Assembly (NCBI GenBank): GCA_964007475.1
Contig: OZ023274.1
Span: forward strand, 26,627,090 to 26,691,089
DNA: 64,000 bases
Source of the DNA: Hybos culiciformis
Taxonomy: Eukaryota > Arthropoda > Insecta > Diptera > Hybotidae
Reading direction: 5' to 3'
The position numbers and the translations under genes were made by a program. This document shows positions 42,901 to 48,053 of this stretch, one piece after another (within the stretch, counting starts at the first letter, position 1; each line of letters starts with the position of its first letter). The notes under the pieces are model-generated. The model saw only the letters and a list, made by a program, of their open reading frames with translations, was not told where the DNA came from and searched no databases.

Positions 42901-45859
42901 GACTCAACCACGGTTGGACTATCATGTAACTAGGTAATTAGTGACCTCAATTTAGCTAGTCGCGTCACCACCTCACCATAATTGTTTTTCAGTCACCTCA
43001 CATGTTTGAAATAAGCTTAGTACAAAAGAAACGTGAAACTTCACTGCGCAAACATCTTAATTCACACACAAATCTCTTGCTCTCACCTTTAGTTTTGACA
43101 ATTTGACAAGAAAAAAGTAAATAAATAAGAAAAAAAAATATAAAAATACTAAAATAAATAAAAAAAACTAAAATGAGTAATTTGTATTTTCCTATTTTTT
43201 TTAATAAATATTTTTTTGAATTTTTCATAAATAAATAAATTTTTTTTAAAATTTATTAAATGATTTTTTTAAAATAATACCATAGATTAAGAATACAGAA
43301 AGATTGTTAACTTCATACGACATTATTTTTGGTATTTTTATGTGAATGTGTTAGTAAAACAAAATAAAATACGTGATAATTATCAATATATGAAAAGAAT
43401 TTTATTTAGTTTTACTAACACCTTCACATAAAAATACCAAAAAAGACTGAAAAAATTTTGTATGAAGCTTCCCATCTTTCTGTATTCTTAATCTATGATA
43501 ATAGTTAAGACCATGACCTCAATTTATCTAGTCGCGTCACCTCACCATAATTTTTTTTCTGTCACCTCACATTTTTGAAATTAGCTTATTTTACTAGTCA
43601 CAAATAAGACGTGAAATTTTACTGCGCAAACATCTTAATTCACACACAAATCTCTAGTTTTAATAATTTGAGAAGAAAAAAGTAAATAAATAAAGAAAAA
43701 AAAAGAAAAATACAAAAATAAATCAAAAAAAATCTAAAAATGAGTAATTTTTATTTAACTTTTTTTTAATAAATAATTTTTTTTAATTTATTAAATGGAA
43801 TTTTTTTTAAATAATACTCAAGACCATAGTTTTAAATTTTTTTAGAATTTTTGTTATATTCGGCTCACTTTTTTTATTTTTTATACTAGTTACCTATTAA
43901 ATTGCAGGTTAGAGAAATATCATTTTTTCTGAAAGAAAATGCGCGTGTGACTATCAAAATATGGTAGCTCTCACTTTTCGTGACAAATTTGGCACTTTTG
44001 CGATTAGCTTAATACCGATTTTACTGTCGCGCTGGTGACGCGACTAGCTAAATTAAGGTCATTGATAATATATTATTAATTTTGACATACATTTTGAATT
44101 AATAATACAAAAACATGTTAAAAAAAATAATCTGGCTATCTAGACTTCTAGACAATACCTAAATTTCAGGAAACATTTTACTAACGATATAGAAAACTTG
44201 AAAAGCTACCAAGTTAAGTATCCTTAGAATAAGTTAAATTTGCAACTATTATAATTATTATAATGTAGTATGTAAATAATTATTTCAAGGGAATATCTGA
44301 AATGATGATGATGAAAGTTATAGGCATTTGCTTTAAACGGAGTGTCACGATATCCCAAGAAAAAAAATCCCAACTTACAAAATCCCAAAATCCAAAATCC
44401 CAAGAAAAAAAAAATCCCAAATTAAAAATCCCGAGAAAAAAAAATTCCAAATTCTAACTAAATCCCTAAAAATTAGAATCCCAAAAAAATTAATTCCAAA
44501 TCTTTAAGAAAATTCAAAAAACTAACTTTAAATATAAAAAATAAACAAATTATTTTTATTTGTAACTAAATTTTTTAAAATTTCTACATTATTTTATATT
44601 GTTAATTAATAAGATGAATATTGTGAGCTATTCTTTTTAAATATTCTAATTTCTGTATGGAAATACGTCTTTAAATAACTCGTTGTTCTTGTATTTTTTA
44701 ATATTCTTTTTGTTCTTAGGAAATCGTTCACCAGCATTATTTTTTTCTAGGTTCAATTTTTAAACAATAAATTCCTTTCCTAGATTTGATATAATATTGT
44801 GAAGTCCACTATTATGCTTCCAACAATAATTTTTAAACGACTGTGTCGTGTCTCTACGCTGTTTTGAGTACGAGGGAAATTACCTCTTGCTGCGTTTTCA
44901 ACGGACCAGTAACTTCGGTCATAACGTGGTTTTTTAGTACCTCCACAGATTATTTGATTCCCTCAAATAATTTCAAAAATTAAAATCCAAATAAAATAAA
45001 TTCCATTGTTAAAAACAATATTTTATTTATTAAAACATGCGTGCATGTTTTAATAAATAAAATATTATTTTTAACAATGGAATTTATTTTATTGGGATTT
45101 TAATTTTTTTGATTTTAGTTTTTGGGATTTTAATTTTTGGATTTTTTTATTTTGGGATTTTTTTTAATTGGGATTTTTTTATTTGGGATTTTAATTTTTG
45201 GAATTTTTTATTTTGAGATTTTTTTTTATTTGGGATTTAATTTTGGGATTTTCGATTTGGGATTTTCGATTTGGGATTTCCACAATTGGGATTACGTACC
45301 CAACCCGCTTAAAATTAACCTAAATATTGTAAAAATGTTTGTCCTATTTTGTTAGCAAAATGAGCTTACCTCTTGATGTTTCAGATTTGCAGCTCTAATG
45401 GTTTCAAATTCTTTATATAATTCTTAAAAAAAAAAAAAATGTTTATTTTATTTACATATGTGTCATGTAGATACAAACAATGTACACTGGGTACTCAGAG
45501 GTTAGGGCATACAGTTTTTGTTTTGTGCACGAGTACAAGAAATTATTTTATATATTATATAAGTCCGAGATTTGACGAGATACAATGGGAACTTTTTTGT
45601 TGAATCAAAATTTTAATATTAGTGTTACGCTTATCATTTATTTCGTCAACTTCTTATTATCCAAGTCCATTCTCAAAGTAATTGCTTTGGAATGTTTACA
45701 AATATTATTCTTACCGTCTACAATCTCTAACGTTTCCCTAATTTGAGTAATTCTCTTATGTTGCTGTTGTTCTAGCATTTGAAGTTGTGCTTCATTGATC
45801 ATTTCATACAATGGTAAATCTTGAGGATAAATGTAAGTTGGAGCTGAAACTTTTGCCAT
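15592..45859 (-). CDS. DNAI7: CASC1/DNAI7 (IC97)-like axonemal protein, 13-exon gene (whole span)
   Basis: I assembled 13 exons whose phases all match, totalling 2,811 bp (936 codons plus stop). Recognition rests on landmarks of the Casc1 family in the right order. They are an N-terminal charged helix, WNRHLKCDGLPKPF, the IHNTIQTVLDFLT helix, SNYDHFTQL, IPCGGIYQFHFL, LILISKHLNPDS, LNIFPQPDAGFYI, and YDCMALLCPYLKYAKSEWN near the C-terminus. In other animals this protein associates with axonemal dynein (IC97 of inner arm dynein in Chlamydomonas; DNAI7 in vertebrates) and is needed for ciliary or sperm motility. It is longer than the roughly 700-residue vertebrate form because of a basic Ser/Arg-rich insert in exon 8. 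I recall the Drosophila orthologue as l(2)41Ab, a heterochromatic gene, with moderate certainty. Exon 10's donor is non-canonical. Confidence 0.85.
16202..16262 (-). CDS. DNAI7: DNAI7-like gene, exon 12
   Basis: A 61-bp exon, RLEVLNLNIFPQPDAGFYIN, holding the conserved (L/I)FPxxDA motif of the family. It enters in phase 0 after TTAAACAG and leaves in phase 1 at AATA|GTAAGA. The preceding intron is 80 bp. Confidence 0.85.
16343..16511 (-). CDS. DNAI7: DNAI7-like gene, exon 11
   Basis: Acceptor TTTTTTTAG; T completes the split codon. It codes for PKNNFTFKIETDNVQFLIDI, then EKGYTCNVANFGFFKNREEY, and ends ATAAGAGAA|GTACAT in phase 0. A sandwich-like beta pattern with Cys is conserved here in the family. 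The frame seen on the opposite strand at 16283-16540 is only its antisense. Confidence 0.8.
16715..17040 (+). pseudogene. LINE reverse transcriptase remnant
   Basis: Broken frames on the plus strand read FKSGDKCNIRNYKGI, ILSVLTKIFEKIVVDKV, then a QxEFVRG-like and a SKAFD-like piece with stops and frameshifts between. This matches the fingers and palm of non-LTR reverse transcriptases (Jockey/I type). It is an old insertion in the host gene's 5.1-kb intron 10, antisense to the gene. Confidence 0.75.
17147..17519. mobile_element. MITE with GTTTAACTGGACGT-type TIRs
   Basis: Left GCTGTGTTTAACTGGACGTG and right CGCGTCCAGTTAAACAGAGC are inverted over about 33 bp. Subterminal GACG/CGTC motifs (ACGTC, GACGT) repeat many times in both orientations, giving unusually many CpG steps for this AT-rich region. 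No coding capacity. Confidence 0.75.
17530..19310. other. Intron 10 filler, no feature recognised
   Basis: AT-rich intron sequence of the minus-strand gene, with a few diverged repeat scraps (for example the two GGGAAT/CTTATTCAAGTTAATA motifs near 18190 and 18245). No coding evidence. Confidence 0.4.
19317..20152. mobile_element. Nested DNA element, CACTGACTTCTCTAT TIRs
   Basis: CACTGACTTCTCTAT at the left is inverted as ATAGAGAAGTCAGTG at the right; outer bases TTTAAT repeat on both sides. It interrupts a copy of the 6655/20157 repeat family: deleting it rejoins GTGTTTAAT and CATTTCC as seen in intact units at 20258-20274. A small internal palindrome (AATATTACG...CGTAATATT) lies near 19540. 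No transposase. Confidence 0.75.
20157..20440 (-). repeat. Degenerate tandem repeat, inverted relative of 6655-7085
   Basis: Two to three units with ACCAAATTTGAATGAAATCG, GAAGTCCTCCCC and GTTACGAAATTTGTGTGTTT. It is the reverse-orientation member of the family at 6655-7085 and lies in intron 10 of the DNAI7-like gene. Confidence 0.7.
20460..21575. other. Intron 10 sequence next to exon 10, no feature recognised
   Basis: AT-rich. No exon with conserved residues or clear repeats seen on either strand. Confidence 0.4.
21576..21636 (-). CDS. DNAI7: DNAI7-like gene, exon 10 with AT donor
   Basis: After a GAGAACAG acceptor this 61-bp exon reads LILISKHLNPDSTFYKIEL, which fits the conserved family segment before the next domain. 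The frame meets TAA two bases after the expected exon end. The only phase-2 exit is CTAAG|ATAAAT, with AT where GT should be. Exon 11 starts in exactly that phase. A GTAAAA donor lies 31 bp further, but reading to it passes the stop. Confidence 0.7.
21814..21909 (-). CDS. DNAI7: DNAI7-like gene, exon 9
   Basis: A 96-bp exon after TTTCTTAG. Phase 1 G+AT gives Asp, then KNTKWSTKNIYKKEFDQST and MKVWTDRL. It leaves in phase 1 at CTAG|GTAAAA. The intron before it is only 70 bp. Confidence 0.85.
21980..22997 (-). CDS. DNAI7: DNAI7-like gene, exon 8 (largest exon)
   Basis: Acceptor ATTTTAG, then INLRNYIPCGGIYQFHFLEK, the start of the conserved Casc1 central domain, with WSLPIPAQFVHGLDLIGEAH further in. 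The middle holds a basic Ser/Arg/Lys-rich stretch (KDLKKEREIRRSKAFQLRRK and following), probably disordered, which makes this protein longer than vertebrate relatives. It ends GAAAAAG|GTTTAT in phase 1. No stops occur in 339 codons. Confidence 0.9.
23376..23722. repeat. Foldback MITE family 2, copy B (inverted)
   Basis: It starts TTAATGTGCATGTGATCGGT and ends with the hairpin whose centre is near 23635 (CGAACTAACGGTCTCG). It lies in intron 7 of the DNAI7-like gene, in the opposite orientation to copy A. Confidence 0.8.
23967..24274 (-). CDS. DNAI7: DNAI7-like gene, exon 7 (charged coiled coil)
   Basis: Acceptor TTCTTTTAG; G+GT gives Gly. It codes for IKQSLHSEWNKYKEIQKEVK followed by a Lys/Glu/Asp-rich helix and a NELKLEDDE tail: 102 codons, ending GAG|GTACCT in phase 0. 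The 113-bp MITE at 24462-24574 lies 190 bp upstream of its acceptor. Confidence 0.85.
24462..24574. repeat. 113-bp MITE
   Basis: TGCTAGGTTTACAC at the left and GTGTAAACTTAGCA at the right, with an inner inverted pair GCAAATTGC / GCGCAAATTGC. It lies close upstream (in gene sense) of the exon 7 acceptor. Other GTTTACAC-type fragments occur near 30510, 36730 and 39210. Confidence 0.7.
25124..26093. mobile_element. hAT-type non-autonomous element, 970 bp, 8-bp TSD
   Basis: TIR TAGGGTTGCCAG...CTGGCAACCCTA with the exact 8-bp target duplication CTCTCTTT at 25116-25123 and 26094-26101, the signature of hAT transposition. The interior holds a long foldback centred near 25510 (TCTCGAAAACGGTGCGTTTTA arms), whose relatives lie at 27290-27420 and 46160-46220, and a smaller MITE at 25802-25983. 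No transposase. Confidence 0.9.
25802..25983. mobile_element. 182-bp MITE inside the hAT-type element
   Basis: GAGTACGATTCAAATCACTT...inverse, with about 29-bp perfect terminal inverted repeats and flanking TA on both sides (25800-25801, 25984-25985). It is the innermost member of the nest. Confidence 0.85.
28033..28150. repeat. Fragment of the 36050-36347 MITE
   Basis: GGTACTTTCCCGTTAGCCGG, GTAAATGTACGGCGG, ATGACCATAAGTTTTCGGTA and TGATTCACAATTTTTTGCGC match both arms of the MITE at 36050, in a shortened arrangement. Confidence 0.65.
28826..29376. other. Intron 6 sequence, no feature recognised
   Basis: AT-rich sequence between the family L cluster and foldback copy C. No coding signal. 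Confidence 0.4.
29377..30356. repeat. Foldback MITE family 2, copy C (longest)
   Basis: Hairpin centred near 29475 (ACCGAAGGTCGAGTGATATA), then a segment bounded by TTAATGCGTATGGGA and TCCCATACGCATTAA. It contains three tandem copies of a 33-bp unit (CATCTAAATGATTTCATTAT and onward, 30187-30285). At about 980 bp it is more than twice copy A, mostly from purine/pyrimidine-rich filler. Confidence 0.75.
30357..32460. other. Intron 6 sequence with diverged repeats
   Basis: It contains a fragment (30505-30600, CTGTTTACACGATTGAAAAG, CAAGTCGACTTGGACAAAGT) that recurs inverted at 36695-36850. Two related pieces with GGAACGTAGTTCCTTAG (30953) and AAGGAACTACGTTTC (32249) also occur. No gene recognised. 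Confidence 0.5.
32465..33246. mobile_element. Foldback element rich in TCAAACTATTTG motifs
   Basis: Ends AAAGCTTCTCGTGGATCAAA and the near-inverse ending at AGAGAAGC; the motif CAAACTATTTG/CAAATAGTTTG recurs about ten times in both orientations. It has a strong central palindrome (AAAAACAACC...GGTTGTTTTTCAAAC, about 33075-33165). No coding capacity. It lies in intron 6, 290 bp from exon 6. Confidence 0.65.
32960..32998 (-). repeat. tRNA-like T-arm fragment
   Basis: On the minus strand, CCAGGTTCGAATCCCG is a good tRNA T-arm/B-box, but no complete cloverleaf surrounds it. It is probably a SINE or tRNA relic captured inside the foldback element. Confidence 0.45.
33533..33696 (-). CDS. DNAI7: DNAI7-like gene, exon 6
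   Basis: Acceptor TTTTTTTCTAG; A completes a Glu codon (phase 2). The exon codes for KPSEIVDFNVLNLILNLPY and RGIYSNYDHFTQLTRIEC; the YDH motif is conserved in the family. It leaves in phase 1 at ATTG|GTAAGA. A 9.3-kb intron follows. Confidence 0.85.
34698..35750. mobile_element. Element with 9-bp TSD and ACATTTCGC subterminal repeats
   Basis: An exact 9-bp target duplication GTTCTACAC (34689-34697, 35751-35759) brackets 1,053 bp beginning GGGTGTTACCCG and ending GGCCCGCTCCC. About ten GACATTTCGCAAA-type motifs lie near the left end and inverted TTTTGCGAAGTGTC types near the right. A perfect palindrome around (GC)n at 34936 (AATTCACATTTCGCGCG...) adds a hairpin. 9-bp duplications are typical of MULE transposition. 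No transposase here, but a MULE-type pseudogene is at 56.4-57.2 kb. Confidence 0.75.
36050..36347. mobile_element. 298-bp MITE with 8-bp TSD
   Basis: TIR GGTACTTTTCCGTTAGCTGG...inverse, with the exact duplication TCTCATTC (36042-36049, 36348-36355). The arms are nearly the full length (GTATCGGGGGAAGGCT / AGCCTTCCCCCGATAC inside). 8-bp duplication suggests hAT (or P-type) mobilisation. It lies in intron 5 of the DNAI7-like gene. Confidence 0.85.
36356..37183. other. Intron 5 remainder
   Basis: It contains an inverted counterpart (36695-36850) of the fragment at 30505-30600, with GATCCAAGTACACTTTGTTC and TCGACTTGGACGCTC. Otherwise no feature is recognised up to exon 5. Confidence 0.5.
37184..37269 (-). 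CDS. DNAI7: DNAI7-like gene, exon 5
   Basis: AKIDIHNTIQTVLDFLTLKV, matching the conserved helix of the family that precedes the central domain, then an acidic tail. It enters in phase 0 after TTTTCAAAG and leaves in phase 2 at ATGGA|GTAAGT. Confidence 0.8.
37880..37966 (-). CDS. DNAI7: DNAI7-like gene, exon 4 (two possible donors)
   Basis: Acceptor TTTTAAAG, then LLTKVEETFQNLRESNLVIS, a short helical exon in phase 0. Two in-phase donors exist. One is CAG|GCAAGT, ending the exon at 37892: a textbook GC donor. The other is ATA|GTAAAT, ending it at 37880: a weaker GT donor. They differ by four residues (ASRI). I list the longer form. Confidence 0.7.
38069..38317 (-). CDS. DNAI7: DNAI7-like gene, exon 3 with CDG motif
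   Basis: Acceptor TTCTTATAG, then WNRHLKCDGLPKPF, the most recognisable Casc1 N-terminal motif (Trp, Cys-Asp-Gly, Pro-x-Pro). An acidic/basic helical region (FLYQIQLLSEKLFKEPSWML) follows. The exon is 249 bp, phase 0 to phase 0, ending ACT|GTAAGG. The 7-kb intron before it is packed with repeats. Confidence 0.85.
39641..39700 (+). repeat. tRNA-like Pol III promoter module (Tyr-GUA-like)
   Basis: ATGGCTTAGTGGCTAGAA (A-box-like), a clean anticodon arm TCGGA-CTGTAAG-TCTGA, and GGTTCGATTCC (B-box) sit in tRNA order. The T stem pairs only at two positions and no acceptor stem forms, so this is a tRNA-derived SINE head or relic, not a working tRNA gene. Confidence 0.6.
39716..40537. repeat. Roughly 810-bp direct repeat, copy 1 (two tRNA-like boxes, opposite orientations)
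   Basis: It contains a minus-strand tRNA-like unit at 39842-39912 (GGGCTATATGGCTTAGTAAC on the minus strand, B-box GGTTCGGTTCC) and a plus-strand one at about 40205-40268 (ATGGCTTAGTAATAGAACAT, GTTCGATTCC with one base missing). It ends with the AAATTTGGTGGCAAAGGTTA segment. Nearly identical to copy 2. Confidence 0.85.
41419..42220. repeat. Roughly 800-bp direct repeat, copy 2
   Basis: Same order as copy 1 from TATAGGGCCCAATATTACAA to AACTTTTAATTAATAAA. In this copy the minus-strand tRNA-like unit (41555-41612) lost about 13 bp between its boxes, while the plus-strand one (about 41892-41952) keeps GGTTCGATTCC. The foldback MITE at 42231 abuts its right end. Confidence 0.85.
42231..42450. repeat. 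Foldback MITE family 1, copy C
   Basis: GAAGCAGTCATAGAACTGCC at the left and the inverse GGCAGTTCTATGACTGCTTC at the right, with AACAGTGGCTACAAATGA inside. Diverged from the copies at 8931 and 9479/11473. Confidence 0.8.
42942..44061. mobile_element. DNA element with TGACCTCAATTTAGCTAGTC TIRs
   Basis: Left TGACCTCAATTTAGCTAGTC and right GACTAGCTAAATTAAGGTCA are inverted over about 28 bp. The left part is duplicated within the element (42942-43230 and 43510-43790 share CGCAAACATCTTAATTCACA), and the 217-bp MITE sits between the two halves. No transposase. Confidence 0.75.
43281..43497. repeat. 217-bp foldback MITE family 3, copy B
   Basis: Same length and ends as 15324-15540; flanks ATAATAC and ATAATAG are a 7-bp duplication with one change. 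Internal ATACGTGATAATTATCA is conserved in both copies. Confidence 0.85.
44350..45296. repeat. Foldback built from inverted AATCCCAA / TTGGGATT minisatellites
   Basis: The left arm (44350-44515) repeats ATCCCAA with A-runs at irregular 15-20-bp spacing. The right arm (45085-45296) is its inverse, TTGGGATTTT. A second perfect hairpin sits inside (about 44990-45095, AAAACATGCGTGCATGTTTT centre). The apparent Phe/Ile/Leu-rich frame at 45137 is a by-product of the repeat. Confidence 0.8.
45370..45422 (-). CDS. DNAI7: DNAI7-like gene, exon 2
   Basis: A 53-bp exon after a long poly-T tract and AAG acceptor. It codes for ELYKEFETIRAANLKHQE and continues the helix of exon 1. It enters in phase 1 and leaves in phase 0 at GAG|GTAAGC. 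The exon is too small to stand out alone; it is supported by exact phase fit on both sides. Confidence 0.75.
45715..45859 (-). CDS. DNAI7: DNAI7-like gene, exon 1 (start codon)
   Basis: ATG at 45859 begins MAKVSAPTYIYPQDLPLYEM and leads into a Gln-rich amphipathic helix (AQLQMLEQQQHKRITQI). The exon ends GACG|GTAAGA at 45714 in phase 1. No in-frame ATG is needed upstream. Family members also start with a charged coiled-coil segment. Confidence 0.8.
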
Positions 45860-46389
45860 TGTTTTGTAAATTATTTTTATTTAAAAATATATGTAGCTTA
45901 GGTAGATATGCGTATGTTATTTTTTTTTTTTTGAAAGATCTATTCAAAATATATTAATTTTATTTTTAAATTATTATACTTTGTTGTTTTATGTAAAAAT
46001 TTTAAAATTGGGTTACTTTCTTCGACGAGATAAAGAATGAAGTCTCTAGTGTCCAGAACAGTTTTACAAAATATTTACGTACACTTTCCTTTCATCTTCA
46101 TAAATGCATACGCTGACCAGACTTGTCCTGTTAACTATAGGTGATATTCAGAATATTTCTAGTGTTTAGCAAATATCTCAAAAACGGTGTGTGTTTTCAG
46201 CATTTTTGAGGTCGGCTCATCCTTTGGTGATCATGAATCAAACTTACACATTGAACAAACCCAAGAACTTGAAAAATTATTAAAGAGTTACACTCAAGAT
46301 CAATACAAACAGGTTGAGTAATGTTGAATAAAAAGGAAAAAAAATGGCCGCGTCTCTGACGTCATTGATATCCAAATTCCATATATTGA
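45860..46389. other. Upstream region of the DNAI7-like gene
   Basis: About 530 bp upstream of the start codon. No TATA box or binding site could be assigned with confidence. A diverged relative of the ATATCTCGAAAACGGTG repeat lies at 46160-46260. The promoter is presumably here, by position only. Confidence 0.4.
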
Positions 46390-46785
46390 ATTGTTGTTTT
46401 TTTGAAATCACAATCCCGGAAGCTAATATCCCGAAGACATAATCCCGGAGGTTTTAATCTCTAAAGCTCCGCAGGTACACTTTGGCTGGCGTAGCAATGG
46501 TCTATATTGCGAAAAAATAGAGTGCTAATCCCTGAAGACACACGAAAAGACTTTGGCTCGCGTAGCCATGGGTTAGGTTGCGAAAAAGGAGGTTTTAATC
46601 CCTGAAGCCCCGCAGGGACAAGCGAAAAGAGTTTGGCCCGCGTAGCCATGGTTTATGTTGCGAAACGGAGGTTTTACTCCCTGAAGCCCCGCAGGGATAC
46701 GCGAAAAGACTTTGGCCCGCGTATCCATCGGTTAGATTGCGAAAAAGGAGGTTTTAATAACTGAAGCTTCGCAGTTAATTTTTTC
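46390..46785. repeat. Satellite-like tandem repeat, unit about 90 bp
   Basis: Four or so units containing CCCTGAAGCCCCGCAGGGA, GCGAAAAGACTTTGGC, CCGCGTAGCCATGG and GTTGCGAAAAAGGAGGTTTT. It is clearly more GC-rich than its surroundings. The CCCTGAAGCCCCGCAGGG core is itself an imperfect hairpin in each unit. Lead-in shorter AATCCCGGA repeats at 46413-46450 resemble the AATCCC motif of the foldback at 44350. Confidence 0.8.
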
Positions 46786-48053
46786 TTCCAAATTAAAATT
46801 TCCGGGATTTCGCGGTTTTCTGGACGCCAACCGCAAATCCCACTGACCAACCACTAGATCGGTTGTAACTTTTTGAAATCATTTTTTGTTTCTTTTCCAT
46901 TAGTTTCCGTTAGTTTGAAATAAAATTTATTTGGAAAAAAATTATAAAAAAGAAAATTGTTAAAAATAAATAAATAAAAGTGAAATGAATCCTTGACTTT
47001 AAATTTAATAATAGTAAATAACATTTTAATTGAAGGTTTCCGACGAACATTTTCCTAAAAACCCATTGGTTATTTAACATAAAAATACTTAACAATCAAG
47101 ATTTGATCCCATTAAAAAAACAATATGTATGTGTACTGTGTATCAAGCAATAATAATTCAAACAATTTTTTTGCAATATTTAATCGTATTTTTTTAATTA
47201 TATTCTGAATAGTGAATACAATGAATTTTTGTTAATTTTATATTAAGATCCATTCCTTTTCTTTATTTCTTTGAAATAAAATTTCAACTAAAATTACCGA
47301 AATTAAAATTTTGGGTTTTTTATTTATTAATTCTTAGTCATGAATGAAACTTTGCTAAATACCCCTTGGATTATTAGGAAAAATACTTGTCAAAAACATA
47401 TGTTTTTCAATTTTCAATTCAAAAAGTTACAGAATTTTTTTATGAAGAAAAAATTTAACATTATAATAAGTAATAAGTATAGATAATTTATTACTAAAGA
47501 CATTATAAATAAAGAATGGCCCCAGAATTTTTTGTTATTTTCATTCCTAATATAAATTCCATATAAATTCAATAAGAGAAAGAGCTAGCGATACCAGTTT
47601 TGTTTGCAACGAGTGTACCAAAATAAAAATAAACATCAAATTTTCAAGTAAAAGTGAATAGAATAGTAAAAGTGAATAAATAGTGAAAATAATAAAATTT
47701 TAATATTTTTTTTTAGAATTATATTTTTATTATCCACAAATTTTATTTTATTTTTTAATGAATAAAACGGTATATTTACTAAAAACTTAAGAAATAAAAG
47801 AAAATTCTTTGTTCTGATATGTTAGCCTGAAATAAAACAAAAAATATGTGAGCTGTTATTGGAAACTTGAACTTTAAATAACTTAATGGACTAAATTTAC
47901 CTATTGTCCGGTAAATTTTACAAATTTGTTATGTTGATGTCGGCTTACTTTAGACGCGTTCTAACTAACATCTTCTGTTATTCTGTTACCGAAATCAAAT
48001 AATTTAACAGTTATGTATTGCTCAGTAATTAATTTAATTATATAATACCGATT
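46786..48053. other. Intergenic, no feature recognised
   Basis: AT-rich sequence between the satellite and the LINE tail; no coding evidence. Confidence 0.4.

Larger units (their letters stand above)
39072..42936. mobile_element. Composite element bounded by TTACCTAGTT(T)ACATG TIRs
   Basis: The left end TTACCTAGTTTACATGGAGA and right end CATGTAACTAGGTAA are inverted. Inside each, GGTTCAACTACGGTTCAAC and ACTCAACCACGGTTG motifs mirror each other, and a second inner pair (TTGTTTACACCAAAA at 39209, TTGGTGTAAACAAGGT at 42723) marks a further nested element. The middle holds the duplicated tRNA-like modules. It lies in intron 2 of the DNAI7-like gene. Confidence 0.6.

Noticed and set aside
45137..45355. 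Hydrophobic Phe/Ile/Leu-rich plus frame resembling membrane segments
   Set aside because: It is the translation of the TTGGGATTTT minisatellite arm.
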